Below, in pieces: positions 52,847 through 63,257 of a DNA stretch of 64,000 nucleotides; the stretch's first letter is position 1; the number at the start of each line of letters is the position of its first letter. Origin of the DNA: an uncultured Erythrobacter sp. (GTDB lineage Bacteria > Pseudomonadota > Alphaproteobacteria > Sphingomonadales > Sphingomonadaceae); the NCBI GenBank assembly GCA_947502815.1, contig CANNBH010000001.1, positions 1,054,001 through 1,118,000 of the forward strand. The letters run 5' to 3'. Below the pieces are notes generated by a model, which was not told the DNA's origin, did no database searches, and was given only the letters and a program-made list of their open reading frames with translations. Position numbers and translations under genes: made by a program.

Positions 52847-54505
52847 CTACTGGTGCGGAGACAACGTTCCTTTATACGAACAAATAGGCCCAACGATGGG
52901 GGCTGCCAGTTCGACATCGAATTTGAAGAGTCCATCTTCCTGCGCCTCAAAAGTGTTACCTTTGGGCAGAAGGGCTTTAGGCAATGGGATCCCAAAAATT
53001 GCCCAGCGTCTCGGAACAAGCCAGAGCTGATTTCCTTTGATAACCAGTGCAAGCGCCACATCGATTGGCCCGAACGCCTCGACGATCAGATGCGCGTTTT
53101 TCCCTTTGCCGACCCGCTGGTGTGACTTGAAAAATTTTCCGCCAAAATCGCGTGTCCATAATTCCCCTTTGCCATCTGGCTGAAAGGTGACTGTGACAGG
53201 CGTATTATCTCCAGTTGGTGGAGCATTGATGCATTGGGCCACAAGTCTGGCAAGCAAGCCGGAGCCTCTCTTAACCTGCGCAATTCCGCTCCATTGCCGT
53301 TTTGAAGTGCTGTCATGCAGGGCGGCGATTTGCGGCGCTAAACTATCAAAAGCTGAACCTAAGACAGTTCGATATATCGGCCCGTCCCGCAATTCATCGC
53401 GTATTCCAGTGTAGATTGCGCGGTCTGCAAACAGCGCGTCATAGTCGGACAGCTCAAGTGCATCGACCGCCGGTCTCGCGCCAGCAATCGGTTTTTCTCC
53501 CGCCATAAACTTTCGGATAATTGCCTCTATCGCCATCGAAGGGATGAATGGGCCATCATCGCCTTCGGCAAGCAAATGCCAGCTTTTCTTAGCGGGTTTT
53601 CCGTTTGCTCGCCCCGAAACCGTGATGAACATACCGCCTCTATGTTCCCCGAATTTCATCAGGTTTAAAACACGGTAGAATAGCGGCGATAGCGGCGCGA
53701 GAGATGGCAATTTCAACCGATATCTTGCCTTAGCCAAAAGGTTTAGAGCCCGGTGAAGCACCTCTGGAATAGGCCCTGCGCCCATCCAAATGTCGGTCAT
53801 CGTTGGGTGTTGAGGTGGGATTACCTGCAAGTCTGGGACATCAACCAAAGAAAAGTGGATGTTGCGTAGGGGAACCCGCCCCGGAACCGCGATCGTAAAG
53901 CGCTGACTTTCCGCTAAGCCAACGCCAAGGCTCTCCTTGCCATCGCGCCAGAGCTTGACCGGACTTCCGGCATAGCCGACCACAGCGCGCATCACATTGA
54001 GCCCGATCCCTGCATAAGGTGACGGAGCAATCCCGCCGATCACCTTTTCAATTTCCATCACTTTTGAAAATTCACGCAAGACAGCCGCTGTGAGGACCGG
54101 AAAACTGCTTACGCCTGAGAGCAGACAGACTCCCGCGTCTTTCGCGGCTTTGTCATAGTCCGAAATCCCGCGAACAAAGTCCGCGCCATCAGCAAAATCA
54201 AGGTAATCGACCCGCGCATCAATACATGCTTCCACCACCGAATAGGGGGCAGTGCCATATTGCTGGAATGGACCCGAGGCATCCACCAAGAGGTCTGGTT
54301 TAACCTTGCTCAGGGCAGCAACAATATCGAGCCGGTCAAGCGCAAGAGGCTCCATTTGAGTCGCGCCAGTTAGGGATCTGCAAAAAACGCGTGCTTTTTC
54401 TTTATCCCTACCGGCGATGATTAAAGACAGATTTGGAACATCGCGCAGCAAACGTACCAGTCGCCCGCCAAATACTCCATACCCGCCAAGGATAAGAACC
54501 TTCAT
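52847..54505 (-). CDS. Saccharopine dehydrogenase-like protein with DUF4166
   Basis: From ATG 54505 (MKVLILGGYGVFG) the 552-residue protein has an N-terminal Rossmann domain of the saccharopine dehydrogenase NADP-binding family (GGYGVFGGRLVRLL, DLLVDASGPFQQYG). A substrate domain follows, then a C-terminal DUF4166 domain (about 390-550, with TVTFQPDGKGELWTRDFGGK and PLPKALLPKG). It is probably a cytosolic oxidoreductase of unknown substrate. Base and codon use look less GC-rich than the surrounding genes, which may mean recent acquisition. Confidence 0.82.
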   Translation of the reverse strand: MKVLILGGYGVFGGRLVRLLRDVPNLSLIIAGRDKEKARVFCRSLTGATQMEPLALDRLDIVAALSKVKPDLLVDASGPFQQYGTAPYSVVEACIDARVDYLDFADGADFVRGISDYDKAAKDAGVCLLSGVSSFPVLTAAVLREFSKVMEIEKVIGGIAPSPYAGIGLNVMRAVVGYAGSPVKLWRDGKESLGVGLAESQRFTIAVPGRVPLRNIHFSLVDVPDLQVIPPQHPTMTDIWMGAGPIPEVLHRALNLLAKARYRLKLPSLAPLSPLFYRVLNLMKFGEHRGGMFITVSGRANGKPAKKSWHLLAEGDDGPFIPSMAIEAIIRKFMAGEKPIAGARPAVDALELSDYDALFADRAIYTGIRDELRDGPIYRTVLGSAFDSLAPQIAALHDSTSKRQWSGIAQVKRGSGLLARLVAQCINAPPTGDNTPVTVTFQPDGKGELWTRDFGGKFFKSHQRVGKGKNAHLIVEAFGPIDVALALVIKGNQLWLVPRRWAIFGIPLPKALLPKGNTFEAQEDGLFKFDVELAAPIVGPICSYKGTLSPHQ

Positions 54506-54659
54506 GAACGACTCCCGCAAAACGCGATTGATGTAAGCGTTATGTTAGGTGCCGACGCAAAAGTCAGCAAGGGAGACACCAGCCCAATACGCAGCAGAAA
54601 TCGCGTGCCGGAATTGCGGCTTCGGCGGCGCGGATGCGCTCCTCAGCCAGACTAAGCTC

Positions 54660-56516
54660 TTACGCCTTCTTCTTACGGTTCGCCTTTTTGCGCTCATGTG
54701 GGCACAGCAAGGTTTTGCGCAGGCGGATGCTTTGCGGCGTCACTTCGACCATTTCATCGGTGTCGATATAGGCGATGCTTTGCTCAAGGCTCATGCGGCG
54801 CGGGGGCGTTAGGCGGATGGCGTCGTCCTTACCGGTGGAGCGAACGTTGGAAAGCTGCTTGGCTTTCATCGGGTTCACTTCCAGATCGTCCGGCTTGGAA
54901 TTTTCGCCGATGACCATGCCTTCATACACTTCCATGGTGGCGCCGATGAACATTTCGCCGCGCTCCTCCAGCATGTTAAGCGCATAGGCGTTGGACAGGC
55001 CGTTTCCGTTGGAGAGAAGAACGCCGTTGCTGCGTCCCTCGATCGAACCGCGATAGGGGCCGTATTTTTCGAACAAGCGGTTCATGATACCGGTGCCGCG
55101 CGTGTCGGACAGGAACTCACCGTGATAGCCGATCAACCCGCGCGATGGGGCGGAGAAGGTGATGCGGGTCTTGCCCACGCCCGATGGGCGCATTTCGGTA
55201 AGGTCGGCCTTACGCTTTTGCATCTTTTCAACAACGGTGCCAGAGTGTTCATCATCCACGTCGATCACGACGGTTTCAAATGGCTCCATGCGCTTGCCGT
55301 CTTCTTCGCGGAACAGCACGACCGGGCGGCTGATGCCCAGCTCAAACCCTTCGCGGCGCATGGTTTCGATCAAAACGCCCAGTTGAAGCTCACCGCGGCC
55401 AGCAACTTCGAACGCGTCTTTGTCGTCGGCTTCGGTGATGCGGATCGCGACGTTGGTCTCTGCTTCACGCAGCAAACGGTCGCGGATCATCCGGCTGGTA
55501 ACCTTGGTGCCTTCGCGGCCGGCCAGCGGGCTGTCATTGACAGAGAAGCGCATGGCGAGCGTTGGCGGGTCAATTGGTTGTGCGGCGATAGGCTCTGACA
55601 CGGATGGATCACAGATCGTGTTGGACACGGTCGCTTTTTCCAAACCGGCCAGCGCGATGATGTCGCCAGCTTGCGCGGTTTCAACTGGAACGCGGTCCAG
55701 ACCGTCAAAACTCATCAGTTTGGTTGCGCGGCCCACTTCGACGATGTTGCCGTCCATGTCGATTGCATGGATGGGATCGTTGACGTTGACTGTGCCCGAT
55801 TGCACGCGGCCGGTCAGAACACGGCCCATGAAATTGTCACGGTCGAGCAAAGTTGCAAGGAAGCTGAACTTGCCGCCGGTGTCGAGGTTTGGCGCAGGGA
55901 CATGCTTTGTAATAAGCTCAAACAAAGGCGCCAAGGAGCCTTCGCGCGCATTTTCATCGTCGCTGGCATAACCATCGCGGCCCGATGCCCACAATGATGG
56001 GAAATCAAGCTGATCATCGTCCGCGTCGAGGGAAGTGAACAGGTCGAACACTTCGTCGAGCACTTCTTGCGGGCGGCCATCGGGACGGTCGATCTTATTG
56101 ACGACCACGATGGGCTTAAGGCCCAGAGCCAACGCTTTACCGGTCACGAATTTCGTTTGCGGCATCGCCCCTTCGGCGCTGTCGACGAGCAGGATAACGC
56201 CGTCGACCATGGAGAGGATGCGTTCCACTTCCGCGCCAAAGTCGGCGTGTCCGGGCGTGTCGACAATGTTGATGCGGGTGGTTTCGCCATCGGCGCCTTC
56301 CCATTCAACGCTGGTGCACTTCGCCAGGATCGTAATGCCGCGTTCTTTTTCCAGGTCGCCCGAATCCATGGCGCGTTCTTCGACCCGTTGATTCTCACGA
56401 AAAGTGCCGGACTGGCGGAACAATTGGTCGACCAAAGTCGTCTTTCCGTGGTCAACGTGCGCAATAATTGCGATGTTTCGGAGCGAATTTGGACGTTGCG
56501 GTGAATTTGCGGACAT
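54660..56516 (-). CDS. typA: Ribosome-associated translational GTPase TypA/BipA
   Basis: From ATG 56516 the protein is 618 residues. G-domain motifs are [15 protein letters not shown] (G1), RGITI (G2), DTPGHADFG (G3) and NKIDRPDGR (G4). EF-G-like domains follow, and the C-terminal TypA domain has [28 protein letters not shown] and [13 protein letters not shown]. It acts on the 50S subunit during stress and low-temperature growth. The TTG start at 56525 adds three residues and is not needed. The tail is Lys/Arg rich. Confidence 0.97.
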   Translation of the reverse strand: MSANSPQRPNSLRNIAIIAHVDHGKTTLVDQLFRQSGTFRENQRVEERAMDSGDLEKERGITILAKCTSVEWEGADGETTRINIVDTPGHADFGAEVERILSMVDGVILLVDSAEGAMPQTKFVTGKALALGLKPIVVVNKIDRPDGRPQEVLDEVFDLFTSLDADDDQLDFPSLWASGRDGYASDDENAREGSLAPLFELITKHVPAPNLDTGGKFSFLATLLDRDNFMGRVLTGRVQSGTVNVNDPIHAIDMDGNIVEVGRATKLMSFDGLDRVPVETAQAGDIIALAGLEKATVSNTICDPSVSEPIAAQPIDPPTLAMRFSVNDSPLAGREGTKVTSRMIRDRLLREAETNVAIRITEADDKDAFEVAGRGELQLGVLIETMRREGFELGISRPVVLFREEDGKRMEPFETVVIDVDDEHSGTVVEKMQKRKADLTEMRPSGVGKTRITFSAPSRGLIGYHGEFLSDTRGTGIMNRLFEKYGPYRGSIEGRSNGVLLSNGNGLSNAYALNMLEERGEMFIGATMEVYEGMVIGENSKPDDLEVNPMKAKQLSNVRSTGKDDAIRLTPPRRMSLEQSIAYIDTDEMVEVTPQSIRLRKTLLCPHERKKANRKKKA

Positions 56517-56525
56517 TTTTGTCAA

Positions 56526-56937
56526 TTTCCATCAGGAGCGCGGCTCGCATTACACGAGGCCGGGCGTTGCGCGATTGTGTGGCGCGATTAGGGTGCGTAT
56601 GTGACGGGTCTGCAACAGGCGGTTCGACGCTACGGAAAGCTTCAAAGACCGCTTTAGCATGTTGCATTGCACCATCGAAGCGAGTGTGAGCGCGCGCCTA
56701 GCGCAGCAAACGCAAGGCGGCAAGCTTTGACGCGCACAACGCGCTTTATTCCGCGGCTTTAAGTGTGTCGGTCTTGCAACATTATGCGCGAACCCCTCGT
56801 GATTCTGCGGTTTAGCAGCTTGTCGCTGATACAACACTGCCCTATCATAAATGCAGATCGACGCCGCCGGGAACGCATCTGGGGATGCAAACCAACTGTC
56901 CGGTGAGTGATCGATGGGATTTGAGGAGAGAGAATCC
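56526..56937. other. Divergent non-coding interval between typA and the TonB receptor
   Basis: About 410 bases separate the divergent typA and receptor genes. Apart from the promoter-like pair at 56820-56848 I see no ORF with family support, no tRNA and no riboswitch I recognise. The long leader after the promoter (about 85 bases) includes the GAGGAGAG ribosome site. Confidence 0.4.
56820..56848 (+). promoter_or_regulatory. Sigma70-like promoter of the TonB-dependent receptor
   Basis: TTGTCG (56820-56825) and TATCAT (56843-56848) are spaced by 17 bases, upstream of the receptor start. No Fur box or other operator could be recognised with confidence. Confidence 0.42.
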
Positions 56938-59538
56938 ATGCGTTCCAATATTTCCGGCACTGCCGGGTCGTACCGTTTCACCCTGCTTGCAGGTGCTGCG
57001 GCTGTTTCTGTTGCCATGCCAAGCGTGGCGTTTGCCCAAGATGGCGAACAACCTGAGCTAGAAGCTCCACAAGCTAGCAATCAAATTATCGTGACCGCGT
57101 CGAAGCGTGAGCAAACGCTTCAAGAAACGCCAATCTCGGTTTCTGTGACCTCGGGCGAAACGCTCCAAAACGCACAGATCCGCGACGTGCTCGACCTGCA
57201 AACGGTCACCCCGTCGCTGCGCGTTAGCCAGCTGCAAACATCGTCAGCATCCACCTTCATTATTCGCGGTTTCGGTAACGGCGATAACAACTTTGGTATC
57301 GAACCATCGGTTGGCGTCTTTATTGACGGCGTTTTCCGGTCGCGTTCGGCCGCGGCACTGGGCGATCTTCCCAATGTTCAGCGCATCGAAGTTTTGAACG
57401 GTCCGCAATCGACCCTGTTCGGTAAGAACGCATCGGCGGGTGTTATCTCGGTTGTGACCCGCGAACCGCAATTTGAATTCGGCGGCAGCGTCGAAGCGGT
57501 TTACGGCAACTTCAACACAGTCTTCCTTAAAGGTGACGTGACCGGTCCTATCACGGACAACATCGCATTCTCGCTTGATGGCAACTACCAACAGCGCGAC
57601 GGTTACTCGACCATCGTCAATCTTGACGAAGAGCAAAACAACCGTGACCGTTATTCGGTTCGCGGCCAATTGCTGATCGAGCCAAGCCCGGATTTCAAAA
57701 TCCGCGCAATTGTCGATTATTCGGAAATTGACGAAGTTTGCTGTCAGGTTGGCACGCTTGTAGCCGGTCCAACGGTCGCTGCGATCAACGCCGTTGGTGG
57801 TCAAATCGGTGCTCCAGCTGATTTCTTCAATTACGAAGCGAATTTGAACTTCGTTCCGACCAACCAGGTTGAGAACTACGGCGGTTCGATCCAGATGGAT
57901 TACAACGCCGGTCCGCTCCAGTTTACGTCGATCACGGCCTACCGTGAACTGCGCAACTTCTTCCTGTCGGATATCGATTACACCAGCGCTGCGCTCGCAA
58001 CAGAAACACGCGATCAGGCGGTGGACACCTTCACTCAGGAATTCCGGATCACGTCAGACTTTGACGGTCCGATCAACTTCCTGCTTGGCGGTTACTATTT
58101 CGACGAAACCATCACCCAAGACAGCGCGATCCAAAATGGCGCTGACATCCGTGACGTGTTTGAATTGCTCGCTGGCGGCGACCCCGCCGACGTTCTAAGC
58201 GGCGCGCCTAGCGTGTTCAACGGCGTTGAACTGGGTCTTGGCCTGCCTCAGGAAAGCATTTTCCTCACGCCATTGCTCAGCGATGAGTTCTTCACAATGG
58301 ACAACACGTCCTACTCTATTTTCGGTACCGTTGATTTTGAACCAGTAGACGGCCTCGTGCTGACTGGCGGCTTCAACTACACCGATGACAGCAAAACATT
58401 TGCGCTTGAGCAGCAGAGCTTCGATCCATTGGGTCAGATCAATCTGGTTGATGCGTTTATCGTAGGCGCAACAGGCGGAACGGTCACGACCCGTGATCAA
58501 TTCCAGGCTTTGCCACAAGCGAACCAGGATGCGCTGCTTGCTGCTGCGCTTGATCCGACGGTTAACCCGTTGATTGGTTTGGCTGGCTTCCAATTTCAGC
58601 CACCGTTCTTGACCATTCCGAACGCTGTTGAAGATGGCAAGACTAACGATGACAAGCTGACTTATCTGTTCCGTGCAGCGTATCAGGCTTCGAACGAAAT
58701 CAACGTTTACGCCAGCTACGCAACCGGTTTTAAAGCCAGCTCGGTCAACCTGTCGCGTGACAGCCGCCCATCCAGCACCGACTTTGTCGCTGGCCCAGGT
58801 GGTTCGACCTTCGCTGCGCCATCATCGCCAATTCTGGACGCTGGTTTGGCCATTCCAAACCTAGTTTCAGGTTCGCGGTCCGCTGGCCCAGAGAACGCCG
58901 AAGTCTACGAAATCGGTTTGAAAGCGCAGTGGGAAGGCTTTGGCTTTAACCTCGCTTTGTTCGACCAAACGATTGACGGCTTCCAAAGCCTTGCTTTCAC
59001 CGGCACAGGTTTTGCACTCCAAAACGCGGGTAGCCAATCGGTTAAGGGTGCAGAATTCGATGCGACCATCGTTCCAACTGATGGCCTAGTGCTGACGTTT
59101 GCGATGACCTACCTCGATCCGCTCTTTGATGATTTCCCAGGCAGCGTTTTGGGTGATCTGACCGGCGTTCGTCCGGCTGGTATCCCAGAAATCGCAATTG
59201 CGACGAGTGCGACTTACACGCACGAATGGGACAGCGGTATGCGCGTAATCAGCCGGATCGATTACAATCATGAGAGCAACACGCCGATCAACAACGGCCT
59301 GCCAACCTTTAACGCTGCGCTGGGCAACACCCAGATCTTCAGCCGCGAAGTGAACCTTGTGAACGCCTCGCTTACGCTGGTGCTGAACAACGGTCTGGAA
59401 GTGGGTGCGTACGCTCGTAACCTTACCGACGATCAGTTCATCACCACAGTCTTTGACGGTGTCGCACAGGCCGGTACGGTTTCGGGTTACCCGAACCAGC
59501 CGCGCACATACGGCGGCGTTGTCCGTTTCCGCTTCTGA
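56938..59538 (+). CDS. TonB-dependent outer membrane receptor
   Basis: From ATG 56938, preceded by GAGGAGAG, the 866-residue protein has a signal peptide (AVSVAMPSVAFAQ), a TonB-box/plug start (QIIVTASKREQTLQ, TPISVSV), the plug domain (SAGVISVVTREPQFEFGGSV) and a 22-strand barrel ending RTYGGVVRFRF with terminal Phe. The plug motif KREQTLQETPISVSV is that of the large sphingomonad receptor group that takes up siderophores, sugars or aromatic compounds. The ligand is unknown. A terminator follows directly. Confidence 0.94.
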   Translation: MRSNISGTAGSYRFTLLAGAAAVSVAMPSVAFAQDGEQPELEAPQASNQIIVTASKREQTLQETPISVSVTSGETLQNAQIRDVLDLQTVTPSLRVSQLQTSSASTFIIRGFGNGDNNFGIEPSVGVFIDGVFRSRSAAALGDLPNVQRIEVLNGPQSTLFGKNASAGVISVVTREPQFEFGGSVEAVYGNFNTVFLKGDVTGPITDNIAFSLDGNYQQRDGYSTIVNLDEEQNNRDRYSVRGQLLIEPSPDFKIRAIVDYSEIDEVCCQVGTLVAGPTVAAINAVGGQIGAPADFFNYEANLNFVPTNQVENYGGSIQMDYNAGPLQFTSITAYRELRNFFLSDIDYTSAALATETRDQAVDTFTQEFRITSDFDGPINFLLGGYYFDETITQDSAIQNGADIRDVFELLAGGDPADVLSGAPSVFNGVELGLGLPQESIFLTPLLSDEFFTMDNTSYSIFGTVDFEPVDGLVLTGGFNYTDDSKTFALEQQSFDPLGQINLVDAFIVGATGGTVTTRDQFQALPQANQDALLAAALDPTVNPLIGLAGFQFQPPFLTIPNAVEDGKTNDDKLTYLFRAAYQASNEINVYASYATGFKASSVNLSRDSRPSSTDFVAGPGGSTFAAPSSPILDAGLAIPNLVSGSRSAGPENAEVYEIGLKAQWEGFGFNLALFDQTIDGFQSLAFTGTGFALQNAGSQSVKGAEFDATIVPTDGLVLTFAMTYLDPLFDDFPGSVLGDLTGVRPAGIPEIAIATSATYTHEWDSGMRVISRIDYNHESNTPINNGLPTFNAALGNTQIFSREVNLVNASLTLVLNNGLEVGAYARNLTDDQFITTVFDGVAQAGTVSGYPNQPRTYGGVVRFRF

Positions 59539-59562
59539 TCTGAACCGATCAGAACGGCTTAC

Positions 59563-59599
59563 AAAAAGGGGCTCCGCCAGCAGTGGCGGGGCCCCTTTT
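59563..59599 (+). terminator. Rho-independent terminator of the receptor gene
   Basis: The stem AAAAGGGGCTCCGCCA / TGGCGGGGCCCCTTTT with a short GCAG loop ends in a T tract, 25 bases after the receptor stop. Confidence 0.9.
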
Positions 59600-59604
59600 C
59601 TGTT

Positions 59605-59825
59605 GCGGCTCTATCCCCAGCATCGCCGTGGCAGTCCGGCGTTTGCATGATCGGGATATGTCCGGCTGGTGGTATTTGGGCGCTATTGTCGCGTCGATGA
59701 TACCATTTGTCGGCTTTATCGCCAGCATTGCATTCTTGGTGGTTATGTTCTTGCCGGGAACAGTCGGCCCCAACCGTTTCGGACCCGATCCAAAAGGCGG
59801 GGTGGATCCAGAAACGTTCACCTGA
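59605..59825 (+). pseudogene. Truncated DUF805 membrane protein remnant
   Basis: The frame gives SIPSIAVAVRRLHDRDMSGWW, two hydrophobic segments and MFLPGTVGPNRFGPDPKGG, the C-terminal half of a DUF805 inner-membrane protein. The N-terminal helices expected in the family (usually 110-150 residues) are absent, because the similarity begins just inside the receptor terminator. The only in-frame start (GTG 59583) lies in the terminator stem. A second terminator follows 24 bases after the stop. It is probably a decayed fragment, though a short protein is not excluded. Confidence 0.6.
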
Positions 59826-59848
59826 TTGCCAACCGATCACTGGAATAG

Positions 59849-59885
59849 AAAAGGGGCGGCGAGCATATGCTCACCGCCCCTTTTT
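59849..59885 (+). terminator. Rho-independent terminator after the DUF805 remnant
   Basis: The long stem AAAAGGGGCGGCGAGC / GCTCACCGCCCCTTTT around ATAT ends in a T run. The A-rich left side also makes it usable as the terminator of the minus-strand ABC permease gene. Confidence 0.9.
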
Positions 59886-59907
59886 CGTGCGCAGAGAATA
59901 GGCGTTC

Positions 59908-62454
59908 TTAAAGCTCTCGCAATGCCTGCGCTGGTTTCGCCCGTAACAGCGGCAATGATCCGCCCAGCGCAAAGGCGAGCACGATCACAAGGCCGAGGCA
60001 AAGAACCGCCAGAACAGCGCCCCAATCGGGCAGCCAGTCGAATTCGAACAATTGCGTGATAATCACCCAAGCAAGGCCCGAGCCCAGCGCCAGCGCCACC
60101 AGAGCCAATGCCGCTGCGATAAGGCCGTATTCCGCCAATTGCAGGCCAAGGATTTGCCTGCGGCTTGCGCCCAGAACCCGCAAGACTACCGTGTCATAGG
60201 TCCGCGCGGCCCGCGCCGCCGCAATCGCGCCCATCAGCACCGCCAATCCGGCGAGCACAGCGACCGCCGCCGCAGCAAGGGTGGCTAAGCCGACTTGTTC
60301 AAGCAACGTGCGCGCCTGTCCCAAGACTTCGCCGACTTCGATGACGGAGGCTGAGGGGTATTCCTGCGCCATGTTGCGCAAAAGCTGCCCCTGATCCGCT
60401 GGATCAACTGTTTCAGGCAGATCGATTGTCGCAGACAGTTTGTGCGGCGCGTCGGAAATGGCGTTGCGAGAAAAAACGAGGGTGAAGTTGAAGCCCATCG
60501 TCTCCCACTCAATCTCGCGCAGATTGGCGATCCGAGCGTTTCGCTCCACACCCAGAATACCGATGGTCAGCATATCGCCAACCTCCAGCCCCGCAGCCTC
60601 AGCAAACTCAGCATCGATCGAGACCAACGGTTCGCCAGAATGATCCGCATCCCACCATTCGCCCTCGACCACGCGGCTGCCCTCCGGCGCTGCGTCAGCA
60701 TAGGTGATGCCGCGTTCCCCGCGCAGAGCCCATGCGCCGTCAGGGATTTCTTCAAGGTCGGCGGTGCGTTGCATGTCGCCTTCGGGCCCAAAGGCGAGGA
60801 TCGCGCCGCGCATTGTGGGCACCGTCCGCAACTCTGCGTCGGGGAAGGGCGTTTGCACCAATTCGTAGAAACGCTCTTCGCCCTCTGGTGGCAAATCGAT
60901 CACCACGTAGTCTGGGGCCTGTTGCGGGACGCGGCTTTGGATGTTGCCGTCAATCGCGCTCTGAATCGCGGCGAGCAGCACGAACGAGGCCAATCCAAAG
61001 CCAAGCGCGGTTACAAGCGCACTGGTGGGCGCGCCGGGGCGGTGAATGTTCGACAGGGCGGAACGCATGATCGGGTTGGAAGGACGCGGAATGCGACGCG
61101 CGGCGCTTTGCAAGGCAAGGCCAAGCCCTGCGAGCAGCACCAATGCGCCCGCCGCTCCAACCAAGAACCCTCCAGCGAGCAAAGGCTGGGCCGTGGTGAC
61201 CAAGGCAAGCACACAGATCGCGGCAAGGCCAATCCCGGTGGCAATAAGCGCCCTTTTGTCGCGTGCCAGCGGCACAATGCGCGACCGCATCAAAGCCATC
61301 GCCGGGAAAGAACGCGCGCGCAGCAAAGGCGCAGCGGCAAAGGCAAAGGCCACAAGCAGCCCATATGTCCCAGCAAGGATGAGCGGAGCAGCCTCAATCA
61401 CAAAGCCGGCTTCAACCGGAAGCAATCCATCCAGCGCGGCACCCAGCAGCGGTGTCACAAGGACGCCCGTAGCAAGGCCCAACACGCTGCCAATGATCGC
61501 CGCCACAGCGATTTGCAGCGCATAGACGCGTACAATATCGCGCGATGATGCACCCAGAACTTTGAGCGTAGCGATGCTGGCCCGGCGTTGATCGAGGTAG
61601 GAAGATACGCCGCCCGCAATCCCGATCCCAGCGATCACCAAGGCGGCGAGACCCACCAGCGTCAGAAAATCGCTCATCTGGCGAACGAAGCGGTCTGCGC
61701 CCGGTGACGCGCGGTCGCGTGTGCGAAAGTCAAATCCCGCGTTGGGAAAGGCTTCGGTTAGGGCTTCCTCTACCGTTTCGGGATTGGCGGCGCTGTCGGC
61801 AAAGGCGACGCGGTATTTGGTTTCATACAGCGACCCTGGCTGTTGCAATCCGGCCATCTCCGGCACGCCGCGCGCGACAAGCACTGTTGGGCCAAGCTGG
61901 AACCCTTCTGAAAGGCGGTCGGGTTCATTGTCGATCACACCGGCGGCGGTCAGCGTTACCGTGCCCATGCGGAATGTGTCGCCCACTGTGATATTCAACC
62001 GATCCATCGCGCCTTTCGCGAGGTATGCATCGGTGCCGGTCGGCGCGGCAGTTTCGCCGCCATCCGCGATGGTGAACGCACCATAAAGCGGCCACTGCGC
62101 ATCGACGGCTTTCAGTTCGACCGGAGCGGCGGCGTCATCGGTGCTGGCCATCGCCTGCATCCGAAAGCCGCCGGAAATTTCGCCATATTCACGAAGCGCC
62201 GCGAGTTCCTCTGCGCTCAGATCGCGCTGCCAGATTTCAACCTCAAGATCACCGCCGAGCAGTTCTTGGCCAGAAGTCTGCAATTCCCGCTCAATCGACG
62301 CAGTTAGCGTGCCAATCGCGGCCAGCGCGGCGGTGCCAAGGAATATGCACACCAGCAGCAGTCGCAGCCCGCGAAAACGCGCGTTGAGGTCACGCTTTGC
62401 AAGTTGCCACGCTCCAGCCCAACCCAGCCCGCCTTGATCACCGATGGCGCTCAT
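59908..62454 (-). CDS. FtsX-like ABC transporter permease (YbbP type)
   Basis: The 848-residue membrane protein has an N-terminal helix, a large periplasmic domain, and two FtsX-type four-helix permease units: about 270-420 (LVGLAALVIAGIGIAGGVSS) and about 720-840 (VGLATLAAAAVAVLAGLAVL). This layout is that of YbbP-like permeases that pair with a LolD/YbbA ATPase. It may extract or export a lipophilic substrate or act mechanically; the substrate is unknown. It overlaps the ATPase gene by 4 bases (ATGA). Confidence 0.9.
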   Translation of the reverse strand: MSAIGDQGGLGWAGAWQLAKRDLNARFRGLRLLLVCIFLGTAALAAIGTLTASIERELQTSGQELLGGDLEVEIWQRDLSAEELAALREYGEISGGFRMQAMASTDDAAAPVELKAVDAQWPLYGAFTIADGGETAAPTGTDAYLAKGAMDRLNITVGDTFRMGTVTLTAAGVIDNEPDRLSEGFQLGPTVLVARGVPEMAGLQQPGSLYETKYRVAFADSAANPETVEEALTEAFPNAGFDFRTRDRASPGADRFVRQMSDFLTLVGLAALVIAGIGIAGGVSSYLDQRRASIATLKVLGASSRDIVRVYALQIAVAAIIGSVLGLATGVLVTPLLGAALDGLLPVEAGFVIEAAPLILAGTYGLLVAFAFAAAPLLRARSFPAMALMRSRIVPLARDKRALIATGIGLAAICVLALVTTAQPLLAGGFLVGAAGALVLLAGLGLALQSAARRIPRPSNPIMRSALSNIHRPGAPTSALVTALGFGLASFVLLAAIQSAIDGNIQSRVPQQAPDYVVIDLPPEGEERFYELVQTPFPDAELRTVPTMRGAILAFGPEGDMQRTADLEEIPDGAWALRGERGITYADAAPEGSRVVEGEWWDADHSGEPLVSIDAEFAEAAGLEVGDMLTIGILGVERNARIANLREIEWETMGFNFTLVFSRNAISDAPHKLSATIDLPETVDPADQGQLLRNMAQEYPSASVIEVGEVLGQARTLLEQVGLATLAAAAVAVLAGLAVLMGAIAAARAARTYDTVVLRVLGASRRQILGLQLAEYGLIAAALALVALALGSGLAWVIITQLFEFDWLPDWGAVLAVLCLGLVIVLAFALGGSLPLLRAKPAQALREL

Positions 62455-63200
62455 TCAGCGGCCTCGATTGACGCTGCTGCCTTGCGTTCATCAGAGATGA
62501 TCACGCCGTCGGCCATCGTCAACACCCGGTCGCACAGCGAAGCCAAGGCGGGATCATGGGTGATGATCAGCAAGGTTGCGCCGGTTTCTGCGCGGCGGGC
62601 GAACAGCAATTCTACGATTTCCTCGCCCGTGTGCACGTCGAGGTTTCCGGTCGGCTCGTCAGCAAAGATCAATCCGGGGCGGGGCGCGGTGGCGCGGGCG
62701 ATGGCAACGCGTTGCTGCTCTCCGCCTGAAAGTTCGGTTGGGTAATGGGCGATCCTGTGGCCAAGGCCCACCGCTTCAAGCTCTGCCACGGCGCGCACAG
62801 ACCCATCTGGGCTGCCCGCCAATTCCATGGGTGTCGCGACATTTTCTGCCGCAGTCATAGTGGGCAGCAGGTGGAACGCCTGAAGCACGATGCCGATCCG
62901 GCCCCGGCGCGCGGCGGCAAGGCCGTCTTCATCGAGGTTGGAGAAATCCTGACCCGTCACCATCAGCGATCCGCCGGTTGCCCGCTCTAGGCCCGACAGC
63001 ACCGCCATCAGCGAGCTTTTGCCGGAACCAGAAGGCCCCAGCAGCGCGACGACATCGCCATAGGCGATATCAAGGTCGATACCGCGCAGGATATCCACCG
63101 GCGCAGCATCGCTGCCCAAGGTTAGAGTGAGGTTGCGGGCGCTGATCGCGAGATCATTGGCCGAGTCGATGGGGGAGGTTGTAGGATTGGTCACAGTCAC
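62451..63200 (-). CDS. ABC transporter ATP-binding protein (YbbA/LolD type)
   Basis: The 249-residue ATPase has Walker A GPSGSGKSSLMAVLSG, the Q loop in IVLQAFHLLPTMTA, the signature LSGGEQQRVAIARA, Walker B LIFADEPTGNLD and the switch His in IITHDP. It belongs to the MacB/LolD/YbbA family that serves FtsX-like permeases. The gene is divergent from the GDSL esterase gene, which is the same neighbour arrangement as ybbA-ybbP beside tesA in enterobacteria. Confidence 0.94.
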   Translation of the reverse strand: MTVTNPTTSPIDSANDLAISARNLTLTLGSDAAPVDILRGIDLDIAYGDVVALLGPSGSGKSSLMAVLSGLERATGGSLMVTGQDFSNLDEDGLAAARRGRIGIVLQAFHLLPTMTAAENVATPMELAGSPDGSVRAVAELEAVGLGHRIAHYPTELSGGEQQRVAIARATAPRPGLIFADEPTGNLDVHTGEEIVELLFARRAETGATLLIITHDPALASLCDRVLTMADGVIISDERKAAASIEAAE

Positions 63201-63257
63201 CAGATGGGATAGAGAAGGGTTTCAAACAAGTACGAATAGGAAGGTTCGCAGATCAAT

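Noticed and set aside
56550-57080. 176-codon minus-strand ORF across the receptor promoter
   Set aside because: Overlaps the signal-peptide region of the TonB receptor on the other strand and has no recognisable features.
60442-61548. 368-codon plus-strand ORF
   Set aside because: Antisense to the FtsX-like permease; Arg/His/Gln-rich shadow translation.
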